64,000 nt of DNA from the NCBI GenBank assembly GCA_964291505.2, contig OZ220221.1:186001-250000 (forward strand). Direction: 5' to 3'. The notes under the pieces are model-generated. The model was given only the letters and a program-made list of their open reading frames with translations, was not told the DNA's origin and did not search any database. Both the position numbers and the translations under genes were made by a program. Positions 27,822 through 36,664 of this stretch are shown one piece after another. The DNA is from Kistimonas sp964291505. Lineage in GTDB: Bacteria > Pseudomonadota > Gammaproteobacteria > Pseudomonadales > Endozoicomonadaceae. How positions within the stretch are numbered: position 1 is the first letter of the stretch; every line of letters begins with the position of its first letter.

Positions 27822-29204
27822 ATGCCTTTACATCATCGCTCTTCCGATGTGAATGTCTTCGCCACCAGTTTTGGATCCAACGTGGATCTGGAGCCACTCT
27901 CAAAATACAAACTGCCTGAAAAAAGTACGAGCCCACGGTTTATCAAGGACTTTATCCGGGATGAACTGCTACTCGACGGCAATGCGAAGATGAACCTGGC
28001 CACCTTCTGCCAGACGGATGTAGAAGAAGAAATCCATTACCTGATGGATCTTTCCATCACCAAAAACATGATCGACAAGGATGAATACCCACAAACTGCC
28101 GAGATTGAACAACGCTGTGTGCATATTCTCGCGGATTTGTGGAACTCGCCGGAATCCGCCACTACGATCGGTTGTTCTACAACCGGTTCCAGTGAAGCCG
28201 CCATGCTTGGCGGGCTGGCGCTGAAATGGAAATGGCGACTGAAACGTCAGGCCGAGGGCAAACCAGCTGACAAACCCAACCTGGTTACCGGGCCAGTTCA
28301 GATCTGCTGGGACAAGTTCTGTCGCTATTTTGATGTTGAACAGCGCCAGATTCCGGTTAAGAAAAATGAAGTCGGCATCACGGCGGATCAGATTGCCGAT
28401 TTCTGCGATGAAAATACCATCGGTGTCGTTCCTACCCAAGGGCTGACTTACACTCTGGCGTATGAGCCGGTCAAAGAAATCTGTGAAGCACTGGACAGAC
28501 TGCAACAGGATAAAGGTCTGGATATTCCTGTGCATGTTGATGCGGCCAGCGGCGGTTTTCTCTGCCCCTTCATTGACCCGGATCTGGCATGGGATTTCCG
28601 TCTTCCCCGGGTGAAATCCATCAATGCTTCAGGCCACAAGTTTGGACTCAGTCCCTTGGGCGTCGGTTGGGTTATCTGGCAACATGCAGCGGACCTGCCG
28701 GAGGAGCTGATCTTCAATGTGGACTACCTTGGCGGCAACATGCCGACCTTTGCCCTGAATTTCAGTCGTCCCGGGGGGCAGATCGTTGCCCAATACTACA
28801 ATTTCCTGCGGCTTGGACGGGAAGGCTATTTCAGCATCCACAACAATTGCCGTGAAGTCGCCAGAGCATTATCCAAGCGGATAGAATCGATGGGAATCTT
28901 CACCATACTGTATGATGGCAGTAATGGCATACCCGGCCTCTGCTATACGTTGCAGGATGAAAATGCCAGTCCATTCACACTGTATGAACTAAGCGATCAT
29001 ATTCGTATGAGAGGCTGGCAAATTGCGTCGTATAAAATGCCTCTTGGCCGCGAAACAGAAACTATACAGCGCATTATGATCCGTAACGGTACAGGGATGG
29101 ATATGGCGATGATGCTGGCAGATGATCTCGAAAGAAGCATCGCCTATCTTAATAAACATGGCAGCAAGGCATCGACTCACAGCACCTCGTTTGCTCACTT
29201 ATAA
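27822..29204 (+). CDS. gadB: Glutamate decarboxylase (GadA/GadB)
   Basis: PLP enzyme converting glutamate to GABA and CO2 with uptake of one proton, the core of glutamate-dependent acid resistance. The 460 residues compare with 466 in E. coli. The PLP lysine is in NASGHKFGLSPLG (near residue 272), and HVDAASGGF holds the Asp that pairs with the PLP ring nitrogen. The last residues TSFAHL keep the penultimate His equivalent to E. coli His465, which closes the active site at neutral pH. AGGAA lies seven bases before the ATG. It follows gadC by 50 bp. A 17-bp perfect hairpin lies downstream. Confidence 0.95.
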   Translation: MPLHHRSSDVNVFATSFGSNVDLEPLSKYKLPEKSTSPRFIKDFIRDELLLDGNAKMNLATFCQTDVEEEIHYLMDLSITKNMIDKDEYPQTAEIEQRCVHILADLWNSPESATTIGCSTTGSSEAAMLGGLALKWKWRLKRQAEGKPADKPNLVTGPVQICWDKFCRYFDVEQRQIPVKKNEVGITADQIADFCDENTIGVVPTQGLTYTLAYEPVKEICEALDRLQQDKGLDIPVHVDAASGGFLCPFIDPDLAWDFRLPRVKSINASGHKFGLSPLGVGWVIWQHAADLPEELIFNVDYLGGNMPTFALNFSRPGGQIVAQYYNFLRLGREGYFSIHNNCREVARALSKRIESMGIFTILYDGSNGIPGLCYTLQDENASPFTLYELSDHIRMRGWQIASYKMPLGRETETIQRIMIRNGTGMDMAMMLADDLERSIAYLNKHGSKASTHSTSFAHL

Positions 29205-29227
29205 TCGTCTGGTCGATGTATCCGCGC

Positions 29228-29269
29228 TACGTTATATATGGCTGTACAACATCAGCCATATATAACGTA
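29228..29269. terminator. Perfect 17-bp inverted repeat after gadB
   Basis: Arms at 29228-29244 and 29253-29269 are perfectly complementary around an 8-base loop. It sits between the convergent gadB and SDR genes. There is no T-run, so it may be a Rho-independent-like bidirectional stop or an mRNA-stabilising end. The regularity is unusual. Confidence 0.6.
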
Positions 29270-29289
29270 CTATCCAATCGCAGTATTTA

Positions 29290-29973
29290 TTACCAAGGAA
29301 CAAAATCGCCATATTGATTAAGGAATTGGCCATGGTGTTCCGATTCCAGACCTGCAATCGTCGTTACCATCGCAGCCACACTGTCGTCCACTGACAGTTC
29401 AGCATTGACACCGCCCATATCCGTACGTACCCAACCAGGACAAAGGCAAACAGCGGTTAGTTCCAGGTAGGTATAGTCAAGCGCAAACCGCCTGACGGCC
29501 ATGTTCAGTGCCGCTTTCGAACTTCGGTAATAGATGCTGCCTTCCGCTGTCGCCAGTTCAACACTCCCGTAGCTACTGCTAATGAATACCACCTTGTGAA
29601 TGGCACTACGCTTCACCTGGGGTAGAAATGCCTGAGTCAGGATCATTGGGGCAACGGCATTGGTTTCCAGCGATGTCAGCCAGGTTTTCGCGTCATAAGC
29701 GGTATCAACTGACGCGAGAATACCCGCATTGTTGATCAGAATATCAATACAATAATCTGCATACTTTTCTGACAGTCTGGCCACCGCGGCATAGTCGCAG
29801 ATATCCAGCGCCTCAATCGCGATATGGGAAAATTGCTCCGCCAACGCCTGAAGTTCCGTTGCTTTTTCAGGCTCTCTGCAGGTAGCAATAATCGTCATGC
29901 CCTGCGCTGCATAATGGCGGACAAACCCGAGTCCAAGCCCGCGGTTTGCCCCGGTGATCAAAATAGTATGCAT
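29290..29973 (-). CDS. Short-chain dehydrogenase/reductase (SDR family)
   Basis: A 227-residue classical SDR. TGANRGLG (residues 7-14) binds the nucleotide, C-R-E-P after beta-2 suggests NADP(H) preference because of the Arg, INNAG sits near 80, and the catalytic Ser and YRSSK (Y-x3-K) follow. It matches the C-factor/YciK-like carbonyl reductase subgroup, whose substrates are diverse. The start at 29973 opens directly into the Rossmann beta-strand; longer in-frame starts add residues without family match. It stands alone between convergent gadB and a divergent transporter. Confidence 0.88.
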   Translation of the reverse strand: MHTILITGANRGLGLGFVRHYAAQGMTIIATCREPEKATELQALAEQFSHIAIEALDICDYAAVARLSEKYADYCIDILINNAGILASVDTAYDAKTWLTSLETNAVAPMILTQAFLPQVKRSAIHKVVFISSSYGSVELATAEGSIYYRSSKAALNMAVRRFALDYTYLELTAVCLCPGWVRTDMGGVNAELSVDDSVAAMVTTIAGLESEHHGQFLNQYGDFVPW

Positions 29974-30262
29974 GGCCAGCCCCCGCGCGTTACTGCCAAT
30001 CAACATCATGCATCGAGTGTAGATGCCACAGGAAAACCCAACCGATTTATTTCCGGCCATCCGGGTTATTGATGCCGGTCAAGAAACCGCATTGAGGGTT
30101 CTGCTATTTCTATGCGAGACAGCCTTACCCGGCTGCGCAAGCCGCGTCTTCATGCCTGCAAACACCCCTGCGACATGAAACAGATAACACAGGTATTACA
30201 AGACCACCCAGCGGCAATCGTCGACTACACCCTGACTTTTCTCGTGTCGTTTCGGAGGCTTC

Positions 30263-31750
30263 ATGAAACGAGAGCAGTGGGCATCGCGCACCGGGTTTAT
30301 TCTTGCCGCAGTCGGTTCCGCCATCGGGCTGGGCAATATCTGGCGTTTCCCGTACATGGCTTATGAAAATGGTGGCGGCGCCTTTCTGATTCCCTATCTG
30401 GTCGCCATGCTGGCAGCCGGTATTCCCTTTATGATTCTCGAGTTTGGCCTGGGCCATAAATACCGGGCGTCGGCTCCAATGACATTTGCACGGCTGCATC
30501 CCCGAATGGAAATCCTGGGCTGGTTCCAGGTGATGGTCGCCGCCGTCATTGCCTGCTACTACATTGCGGTGATTGGCTGGTCGCTTTCCTACCTGATGTT
30601 CTCCTTTACCCAAAGCTGGGGAAATGACGCCAATGCCTTTTTCTTTGGTTCTTACCTTAAACTGGGCAGCGATAACAGCCCGTCATCGCTGGGTACACTG
30701 CAGTGGTCGATTGTCGTGCCGTTACTGGTCGCCTGGAGCTTCAGTTTCTTTGCAACCTTCACCGGCATCCGGGGTGGTATTGAACGACTCGGGAAGATTA
30801 TGATTCCCCTGCTATTCATCATGGTCATTATCCTGACCGCCCGAGTACTGACACTGCCGGGCGCAGCCCATGGTGTTGACTGGCTGTTCCGGCCGGACTT
30901 CAGTGCCCTGCTTAACACCCGGGTCTGGGCAGACGCCTTTGGTCAGATATTCTTCACCCTGAGCGTCGGCTTCGCGATCATGATCGCCTATTCCAGTTAC
31001 CTGCCGGAAAAATCCGACATCAACAACAATGCCTTCATGACCGTGTTTATCAACTGCGGCTTCTCCATGCTGGCAGGTATCATGATTTTTGCTGTACTGG
31101 GCTACATGGCGGCTGAACAGGGCAAACCGCTGACAGAAGTGGTCAGCTCCGGTGTTGGTCTTGCATTTGTCACCATTCCTACTGCCATTAACCTGCTACC
31201 CATGCCCTGGCTGTTGGGTCCCCTGTTCTTTGCGTCCTTGCTGGTTGCCGGTGTCAGTTCGCATATTTCGATCATGGAAGCGATTACCTCTTCGGTCATG
31301 GATAAAACCGGCTGGAGCCGGCGGAAAACGGCGAGCCTGTTGTGTGGAGGCGGCGCACTGATATCTATGGCTTATGCAACCAACGGCGGCCTGCTGTTGC
31401 TGGATCTTGTGGATCATTTCATCAACAACTTCGGCATATTGGGCAGCTGTCTTGCAGAACTGATCTGTCTTTCTCTTCTGTTGCGTCTCGACGGCATGCG
31501 CCACCATATCAACCGGTTGTCAGATTTTGCGATCGGTCGGTGGTGGGAATTCTGCATTCGCTATCTCTGCACAGGCTTACTTGCGGTACTGGTAATCAGC
31601 AACCTGGTGACAGACCTCACCGCCAATTACGGTGGGTACTCTGATAATGAAATCCTGTGGCTTGGCTGGGGCATGCTGGGTACGTTGGCGATTATCGCTG
31701 TCGCACTAGCAACCCGGTTTAACGATCAAACCCTGACCGCGGAGGCCTGA
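30263..31750 (+). CDS. Neurotransmitter:sodium symporter family transporter (SNF)
   Basis: A 495-residue Na+-coupled amino-acid symporter with twelve helices of the LeuT fold. The N-terminus carries the family signature W-A-S-R-T-G-F-I-L-A-A-V-G-S-A-I-G-L-G-N-I-W-R-F-P with the unwound TM1. E-N-G-G-G-A-F and the TM6-8 region F-F-T-L-S-V-G-F are also present. CGGAGGC lies six bases before the ATG. It is followed after one base by a 32-residue membrane peptide of the MetS type, the arrangement known for the MetPS methionine/alanine transporter. Substrate is likely a neutral amino acid, by family only. Confidence 0.9.
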   Translation: MKREQWASRTGFILAAVGSAIGLGNIWRFPYMAYENGGGAFLIPYLVAMLAAGIPFMILEFGLGHKYRASAPMTFARLHPRMEILGWFQVMVAAVIACYYIAVIGWSLSYLMFSFTQSWGNDANAFFFGSYLKLGSDNSPSSLGTLQWSIVVPLLVAWSFSFFATFTGIRGGIERLGKIMIPLLFIMVIILTARVLTLPGAAHGVDWLFRPDFSALLNTRVWADAFGQIFFTLSVGFAIMIAYSSYLPEKSDINNNAFMTVFINCGFSMLAGIMIFAVLGYMAAEQGKPLTEVVSSGVGLAFVTIPTAINLLPMPWLLGPLFFASLLVAGVSSHISIMEAITSSVMDKTGWSRRKTASLLCGGGALISMAYATNGGLLLLDLVDHFINNFGILGSCLAELICLSLLLRLDGMRHHINRLSDFAIGRWWEFCIRYLCTGLLAVLVISNLVTDLTANYGGYSDNEILWLGWGMLGTLAIIAVALATRFNDQTLTAEA

Positions 31751-31751
31751 T

Positions 31752-31850
31752 ATGTCGACAGCAGCAATCATCATGATGCTCTTTGGTCTTGGCATCACCT
31801 GGGGTGGCGCCGCCATCTGTCTGAAAAGGGCGATGGCCAGAGCGGAATAA
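31752..31850 (+). CDS. MetS-family NSS transporter small subunit
   Basis: A 32-residue single-helix peptide beginning MSTAAIIMMLFGLGITWGG and ending in a short basic tail. The hydrophobic G-L-x-I-T-W-G-G-A core is typical of the MetS small subunits encoded immediately after NSS transporters. GGAGG, inside the last codons of the transporter gene, is placed seven bases ahead. In Corynebacterium MetS is needed for transport activity of MetP. A terminator hairpin follows at 31867. It is easily missed because of its size. Confidence 0.88.
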   Translation: MSTAAIIMMLFGLGITWGGAAICLKRAMARAE

Positions 31851-31866
31851 TCGAACGTCTCATCTG

Positions 31867-31888
31867 GGGGGCATTCATGCCCCCTTTT
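31867..31888 (+). terminator. Rho-independent terminator of the NSS transporter operon
   Basis: Stem GGGGGCA/TGCCCCC with loop TTCA, followed by TTTT. It lies 16 bp after the small-subunit stop codon. Confidence 0.8.
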
Positions 31889-32044
31889 CATGATCGAACC
31901 ACCAGCTGACAAGCCCCCTCTAGCATCACGCCTTATTCTCAGGCTTTACCTTCCCCGGCACATCATGGCAACGTTGCCATAACTGTCTGGCCATTCGATC
32001 AGCTCACGACACAGGACAGACAAAACAACAATCGGAATACGGTC

Positions 32045-32911
32045 ATGACGGAAAAACTGTTTCTGGGTATTGATGGTGGCGGCACCTCCTGTCGGGCTCG
32101 CCTCTGCAACGGTGATGGACAGATACTGGGTGAAGGGTTGACCGGTATTGCCAATCCGCGCTTTGGGCTGGATCAGGCCTGCAACAATATCCTGTCAGCG
32201 ACCCGGCAGGCACTGCAGCAGGCCGGCCTGCACGAAGACGACATGCAACGTATGATGGCCGGCTTTGGCCTGGCCGGTATCAACCACATTAATGACCGTA
32301 ATGCGGTTATGCAGTGGGGCTTTCCCTTTGCCTCTCTCGTGATGCGAAGCGATGCCTATACGGCATGTCTGGGTGCCTTTGACGGTGCCAACGGCAGTAT
32401 CCTGATTATGGGAACCGGCTCCTGCGGTTTCTGGATTCGTGATCATGAGTCAGGTAGTGTTGGAGGCTGGGGCTTTCCGGTATCAGACCATGCCAGCGGT
32501 GCCCGTTTGGGGCTGGACGCCCTCAGCTATGCCCTGCGAGCCCACGAAGGCATTGTGCCGGGAACGCCTCTCTGTTCTGCACTGATGGCCCATTTCGATC
32601 ATTCACCAGAAGAGATCATAGCCTGGCAGACACATGCACTCCCCAGGGACTACGGCACATTCGCCCCCGTTATCTTTGACTATGCCGATAAAAAAGATTC
32701 TCTGGCCATACAACTGTTACAGGCAGCAGCAGAGGACGCTGCTGCCATGATTCGCGCATTACTCGATAAAGGTGTCAAACATTGTGCACTGGTCGGAGGC
32801 ATCAGCGATTTTATAGGTCCATGGCTACCAGAATCGTTGCTCCCTTATATTGTTGAACCCAAGGGCGATGCGTTATCTGGGGCACTCATCATGGCCCGGG
32901 GAGGTCAGTAA
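32045..32911 (+). CDS. gspK: BadF/BadG-type sugar kinase, probable glucosamine kinase
   Basis: A 288-residue ASKHA-fold kinase. Phosphate 1 motif GIDGGGTSCRARL (residues 8-20), phosphate 2 region ILIMGTGSCGF, G-G-W-G-F-P-V-S-D-H-A-S-G-A in the sugar-binding part and adenosine motif LVGGISDF are all visible. The family covers N-acetylglucosamine kinase and the Vibrio glucosamine-specific kinase GspK. The G-N/A-R-F pattern and total length near 290 fit GspK, but the choice between GlcN and GlcNAc is inference. It stands alone, 130 bp after the transporter terminator and convergent with the sensor kinase gene. A role in chitin-sugar use is possible. Confidence 0.8.
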   Translation: MTEKLFLGIDGGGTSCRARLCNGDGQILGEGLTGIANPRFGLDQACNNILSATRQALQQAGLHEDDMQRMMAGFGLAGINHINDRNAVMQWGFPFASLVMRSDAYTACLGAFDGANGSILIMGTGSCGFWIRDHESGSVGGWGFPVSDHASGARLGLDALSYALRAHEGIVPGTPLCSALMAHFDHSPEEIIAWQTHALPRDYGTFAPVIFDYADKKDSLAIQLLQAAAEDAAAMIRALLDKGVKHCALVGGISDFIGPWLPESLLPYIVEPKGDALSGALIMARGGQ

Positions 32912-32937
32912 CGCGCCTGATGTCAGTCCGACAATAG

Positions 32938-34329
32938 TCAACTCGCGAGTGAAATACGGAACAGTGCACCACCCAGCTCGGAGTCATCAATGGTCAGGGT
33001 GCCGTCATAATGCTCAATAATATCGAGTACCACTGCCAGCCCCAATCCCTGCCCCGGTGTCCGGCTGTCGGCCCGGACTCCGCGTTGCAGAATCACTTCA
33101 CGACGATCCTCCGGTACGCCGGGACCATCATCTTCAACAACCAACTCCAGTCGTTTTTCCTGACCGGATACCTCACGATTTCTGACGACCTGGGCACTGA
33201 CCCGGACCTGTTGCAGACTCAGGCGCCAGGCGTTTTCGAGCAGATTGCCCATGACTTCCATCAGATCTTGTTCGTTGCCAGTGAACAGACAATCGTCACT
33301 GATCTGGATGTCGGCCTGAACCTGCTTGTCCCGATACACCTTGCCCAGCGTATTGCGGATACGTTCAACACTCTTCGCGACGGACACCTGGTTTCTGATC
33401 AATGACCGATGACGTGTAACAGCCCGCTGCAACTGATAACCAACAATCTGGTTCATCCGCTGCACCTGTTCATCAATGGTTTCTTCTAACTCCGCCAGCC
33501 CCTGCTGAGAGATCGTGTCTCGCTTCATATGCAGGGTATTACCTGTACTCTGTAAAACGGCCAGTGGTGTTTTCAGACTATGGGCAAGATCCGCCATTGT
33601 GTCCCGATACCGCTCTCTCTGGCGTTGCTCATTACGCAGCAGACGGTTCAGTGCATTGGTCAATCGCGCAATTTCCAAGGGATAATGTCCCGTCAGCTGG
33701 TCATTTTCACCAGACTCTATAGCGCGCAAACGGGCAACCAGCTGTTTGATCGGCATTAAACTCCAATACATGGCCAGCCAGAGCACCAGCAACATCACAC
33801 CACCGCGAACCGCTGACCAGAACAACAGCTCACGTTTGTAGTACCGCAGGCTCTGTTGATATTCCTGTGCGGGTTTGATGGTGACAAAGATCAGAGGCAT
33901 GGATTCGCTGCCGGTTTTTAACACAAGATCAATGTCATAAACGAAATAACTGCCGCCGTCTCCTTCAACCAAGTCGAAGAAGTTTTCATGTTCGTTATAT
34001 ACGGGCTGATAGGGTAACGGCTCATCCAGCGTAGAACGGGAACGCCACAACAGTTCACCTTTCTTGCTGTAGATCATGCCAAGAACCTGTGACTCCACCT
34101 GGTTAAATTTCTCATCAGGCAGTTCACGCGGCATGATCAGCTGACCGTTTTTGATACGTGCTGCCGTCAGCAACACGTTGGAATCTGATGATAACTGTCG
34201 TTTGGTGGTATCAAACATGAAGTTCTTGAACGACTCAATATCCGTTACTGCATTGACCGCCCCGACCAGTATCATGGCAACACCGAACGCCAGCAGTACC
34301 CGGAACTTGAGTGAACGTCCTACGAACAT
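32938..34329 (-). CDS. PhoQ-like sensor histidine kinase
   Basis: A 463-residue inner-membrane kinase. TM1 is about 8-27, the periplasmic PhoQ-type sensor 28-169 and TM2 170-192. HAMP covers about 190-240, the DHp domain has His250 in MADLAHSLKTPLAVL, and the ATPase domain shows N-box NLLENAWR, G1 VEDDGPGVP and G2 GQGLGLAVV. The M-x-D-L-A-H-S-L-K-T-P H-box is the PhoQ form. The periplasmic domain lacks an obvious acidic cluster of the E. coli type (no run of Asp/Glu near residues 140-155), so its signal may differ. Its start overlaps the regulator gene by 10 bp. Confidence 0.88.
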   Translation of the reverse strand: MFVGRSLKFRVLLAFGVAMILVGAVNAVTDIESFKNFMFDTTKRQLSSDSNVLLTAARIKNGQLIMPRELPDEKFNQVESQVLGMIYSKKGELLWRSRSTLDEPLPYQPVYNEHENFFDLVEGDGGSYFVYDIDLVLKTGSESMPLIFVTIKPAQEYQQSLRYYKRELLFWSAVRGGVMLLVLWLAMYWSLMPIKQLVARLRAIESGENDQLTGHYPLEIARLTNALNRLLRNEQRQRERYRDTMADLAHSLKTPLAVLQSTGNTLHMKRDTISQQGLAELEETIDEQVQRMNQIVGYQLQRAVTRHRSLIRNQVSVAKSVERIRNTLGKVYRDKQVQADIQISDDCLFTGNEQDLMEVMGNLLENAWRLSLQQVRVSAQVVRNREVSGQEKRLELVVEDDGPGVPEDRREVILQRGVRADSRTPGQGLGLAVVLDIIEHYDGTLTIDDSELGGALFRISLAS

Positions 34330-34994
34330 GACAGTTTAAACAGGTAGCCCTGCCCCCGGATGGTATCGATCGGACTGTCACCACCCGCCTGGGACAACTT
34401 CCGGCGTAGTCGTCCAACAAGCACTTCCAGTACATTGCTGTCGCGGTCATCATCCGCATATAGCTGCTCCATCAGGCTAGTTTTGGACACCACCTGTTGG
34501 TCATGACGCATCAGGTATTCAAGAATTTTGTATTCATACGCCGTCAGCACCAGCTCGGTTTCACCGACCCAGGCTTTCTTGGCAGACAGATCTAACCGGT
34601 AGGGACCTGCGGCAATTTTGGGATGACTGAAGCCTGATGCACGACGAATCAAGGCATTCAGCCTGGCCTTGAGCTCTTCAAACTGGAATGGCTTGACGAC
34701 ATAATCATCGCCACCGGCTTCCAGTCCGTTCACCTTGTCCTCCCAGTTCCCACGCGCAGTCAAAATCAGGATGGGGTAGGTACGGCCTCGCTGGCGCAGG
34801 GTTTTGATCAAGTCGATGCCGTCCATCCCAGGCAGGCCCAGATCAATAATGGCGACATCAAAGGCATATTCATCACTGAAAAACAGGGCTTCCCGCGCTT
34901 CCGGTGCGGCGTAAACACGAAACCCAAGACTTTCCAGCTGATACCCCAAGTGGTGACGCAGAAGGTCATCATCTTCCACCAGCAATACGTTCAT
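34320..34994 (-). CDS. PhoP-like OmpR-family response regulator
   Basis: A 224-residue two-component regulator. The receiver has VEDDD (residues 7-11), the phosphorylated Asp51 in IIDLGLPGMDG, the Thr in ILTAR and the Lys in VVKPF. A winged-helix DNA-binding domain spans about 125-220. It pairs with the overlapping PhoQ-like kinase. OmpR-family proteins bind 6-bp direct repeats spaced by 5 bp; exactly such a site, GTTCAG-N5-GTTCAG, lies before the neighbouring outer-membrane gene. That makes the barrel gene a likely target, by inference. Confidence 0.92.
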   Translation of the reverse strand: MNVLLVEDDDLLRHHLGYQLESLGFRVYAAPEAREALFFSDEYAFDVAIIDLGLPGMDGIDLIKTLRQRGRTYPILILTARGNWEDKVNGLEAGGDDYVVKPFQFEELKARLNALIRRASGFSHPKIAAGPYRLDLSAKKAWVGETELVLTAYEYKILEYLMRHDQQVVSKTSLMEQLYADDDRDSNVLEVLVGRLRRKLSQAGGDSPIDTIRGQGYLFKLSCS

Positions 34995-35065
34995 GACTGC
35001 GCCCCTATAAACGACAACGTTTGAATGATACCTCTGTCATGAAGACAGGTTAAGCGAAGAAAGGT

Positions 35066-35092
35066 AACCGGGCCTGCCTGACAAGCCCGGTT
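35066..35092 (-). terminator. Terminator of the outer-membrane protein gene
   Basis: Arms AACCGGGC/GCCCGGTT (8 bp) around an 11-base loop, just after the barrel gene stop at 35103, followed on the minus strand by ACCTTTC. The T-run is weak. Confidence 0.55.
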
Positions 35093-35102
35093 GATGACAC
35101 AA

Positions 35103-35696
35103 TCAGAAGTGGTAGTTGGCGGAAAGGAACCAGGTATCAGAGCTCTTCAGCTTGGATGAGCCCAGCTTGTTACCACCATGTTCCTTGACGTCAACCTTGG
35201 CGTTATGGCGCATGTAGCGGTAGCCGCCCTCAACAGAGAAGTTGGATCCCAGCTTCTGGATGATACCGGCCTGCAGGCCCATGGCGTATCCCAGGTCATT
35301 GTCACGACGCATGTCTTTGGACTCGTGGGTCAACTTAGTGATACCGGTAGTAGCACCGGCAAACAGCTGAGTGCCGCCAGTGCCGACATCAAAGGTCTTG
35401 TCCAGGGATACGGTCAGGTTTTCCTGGCGCATCTTGTACGTCCGATAGCTGTTGGACGCATTGTCGTAAGTCGCGTAGAAACGGTAACCATCGTTCTGCT
35501 GACCAACACGGATACCATACATACCATCATTCTTGATGATATTGTCGAAGCTGTTGTTGGTGCCTTTCAGACCGCTGGGAGTCTGCAGGTCTGCGCTGTG
35601 GGAACCGGCTACCAGTCCGACAAACGTATCGGCCTGTACGGTAGCAACGCTCATGGCAGTAACACCGGCAAGAGCAATGGCTGCAATCTTTTTCAT
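35103..35696 (-). CDS. Outer-membrane beta-barrel protein, possible PhoP target
   Basis: A 197-residue OmpA/OmpW-like small barrel. Residues 1-22 are a signal peptide ending V-Q-A, then alternating hydrophobic strands such as TFVGLVAG, YRFYATYD and FSVEGGYRYM, ending in W-F-L-S-A-N-Y-H-F. The terminal Phe is the outer-membrane assembly signal. The sequence is polar in its loops and lacks a peptidoglycan-binding domain. The ATG at 35696 has GAGGAGAAC well placed; a longer frame to 35735 has none. It precedes phoPQ on the same strand, with a hairpin between. Function (porin, receptor or envelope stabiliser) is not shown. Confidence 0.83.
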   Translation of the reverse strand: MKKIAAIALAGVTAMSVATVQADTFVGLVAGSHSADLQTPSGLKGTNNSFDNIIKNDGMYGIRVGQQNDGYRFYATYDNASNSYRTYKMRQENLTVSLDKTFDVGTGGTQLFAGATTGITKLTHESKDMRRDNDLGYAMGLQAGIIQKLGSNFSVEGGYRYMRHNAKVDVKEHGGNKLGSSKLKSSDTWFLSANYHF

Positions 35697-35804
35697 GGTC
35701 GTTCTCCTCGTCTGTTCTTTGTTGCTGGTTGGCACTGTCAGGGACTGCCTGTTCTGATGATGCCGTGTCCAGCGGGTGTGTTATTACGTCTGAACTCGGG
35801 AACA

Positions 35805-35838
35805 AGAATACGGGAGGGTCACTGAACCTTACCTGAAC
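35805..35838 (-). promoter_or_regulatory. OmpR/PhoP-type operator and -10 element before the barrel gene
   Basis: On the minus strand GTTCAG-GTAAG-GTTCAG (35838 to 35822) is a perfect 6-bp direct repeat with 5-bp spacer. It ends 11 bases before TATTCT (35810 to 35805), a good -10. This spacing is the one used by PhoP-activated promoters where the box replaces the -35. The gene start is 109 bases downstream. Confidence 0.65.
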
Positions 35839-35927
35839 ATGGAGAGCGACTTGGTAAGGACTCTGTAAAAGAGTGTCTTCGTGCATTCAGCAGGGGAAAA
35901 AGAAGCAGAAGAAGAATATATCGACAC

Positions 35928-35952
35928 AAAAAAGGCTGGATAACCAGCCTTT
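35928..35952 (-). terminator. Rho-independent terminator of orn
   Basis: Stem AAAGGCTGG/CCAGCCTTT (9 bp) with a 4-base loop, followed on the minus strand by more T residues, directly after the orn stop at 35959. Confidence 0.85.
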
Positions 35953-35958
35953 CAGGGA

Positions 35959-36504
35959 TTACTTCATCTTGATGAAATGTTCGCGGTAGTAACGCATCTC
36001 GGCAATGGATTCGCGGATATCATCCAGCGCCTTGTGCGAGCCAGCTTTCACAACACCATTAAAGACATCAGGGCGCCAGCGACGCGCCAGTTCCTTCACA
36101 GTACTGACATCAATATTGCGGTAGTGAAAGTAATCATGGAGATCACGCATAAAGCGGTGCAGGAAACGACGATCCTGGCCAATGCTGTTGCCACACATCG
36201 GGCTAACCCTGGGGTCAACATATTGACGGATAAAATCCAGCGTCTGTTTTTCCGCTTCCTGCTCTGAGATGGTACTTTTCCTGACCCTGTCCGTCAGGCC
36301 GGTCTGGCCATGGGTTTTGATGCACCAGTCATCCATTGCATTCAGCACCGAGTCTGGCTGATGCACCGCAATGACCGGACCGACCGCCAGCTCATTGAGC
36401 TCACCGTCGGTGATGATCGTTGCAACCTCCAGGATGCGATCAGTGTCCGGATTAAGACCGGTCATCTCCAGATCGATCCACACCAGATTGTCTGCTTGTA
36501 CCAT
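35959..36504 (-). CDS. orn: Oligoribonuclease Orn
   Basis: Essential 3'-5' exoribonuclease that finishes RNA and pGpG decay by hydrolysing two- to five-residue oligos. The 181-residue DEDDh enzyme shows W-I-D-L-E-M-T-G-L (Exo I, with the two acidic ligands), the Exo II Asp in NSIGQDRRFL and Exo III with H-K-A-L-D-D-I-R-E-S. Length equals E. coli Orn (181). It is divergent from rsgA across 160 bp, as in E. coli, and a terminator follows its stop. Confidence 0.97.
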   Translation of the reverse strand: MVQADNLVWIDLEMTGLNPDTDRILEVATIITDGELNELAVGPVIAVHQPDSVLNAMDDWCIKTHGQTGLTDRVRKSTISEQEAEKQTLDFIRQYVDPRVSPMCGNSIGQDRRFLHRFMRDLHDYFHYRNIDVSTVKELARRWRPDVFNGVVKAGSHKALDDIRESIAEMRYYREHFIKMK

Positions 36505-36664
36505 TAAACTGCCTATCAGGTCTTTAGTTGATTCAAAATCGATGGTTCATCATAATCTGCACTTTTGGCACCATGCAAACTACATGTCCCTGTATCTGCC
36601 ATACTTCCTCAGGCTTAATGCCTGCCCACCTGAAACTCTGGCGTATCTTCTTACAGTCTAAACC

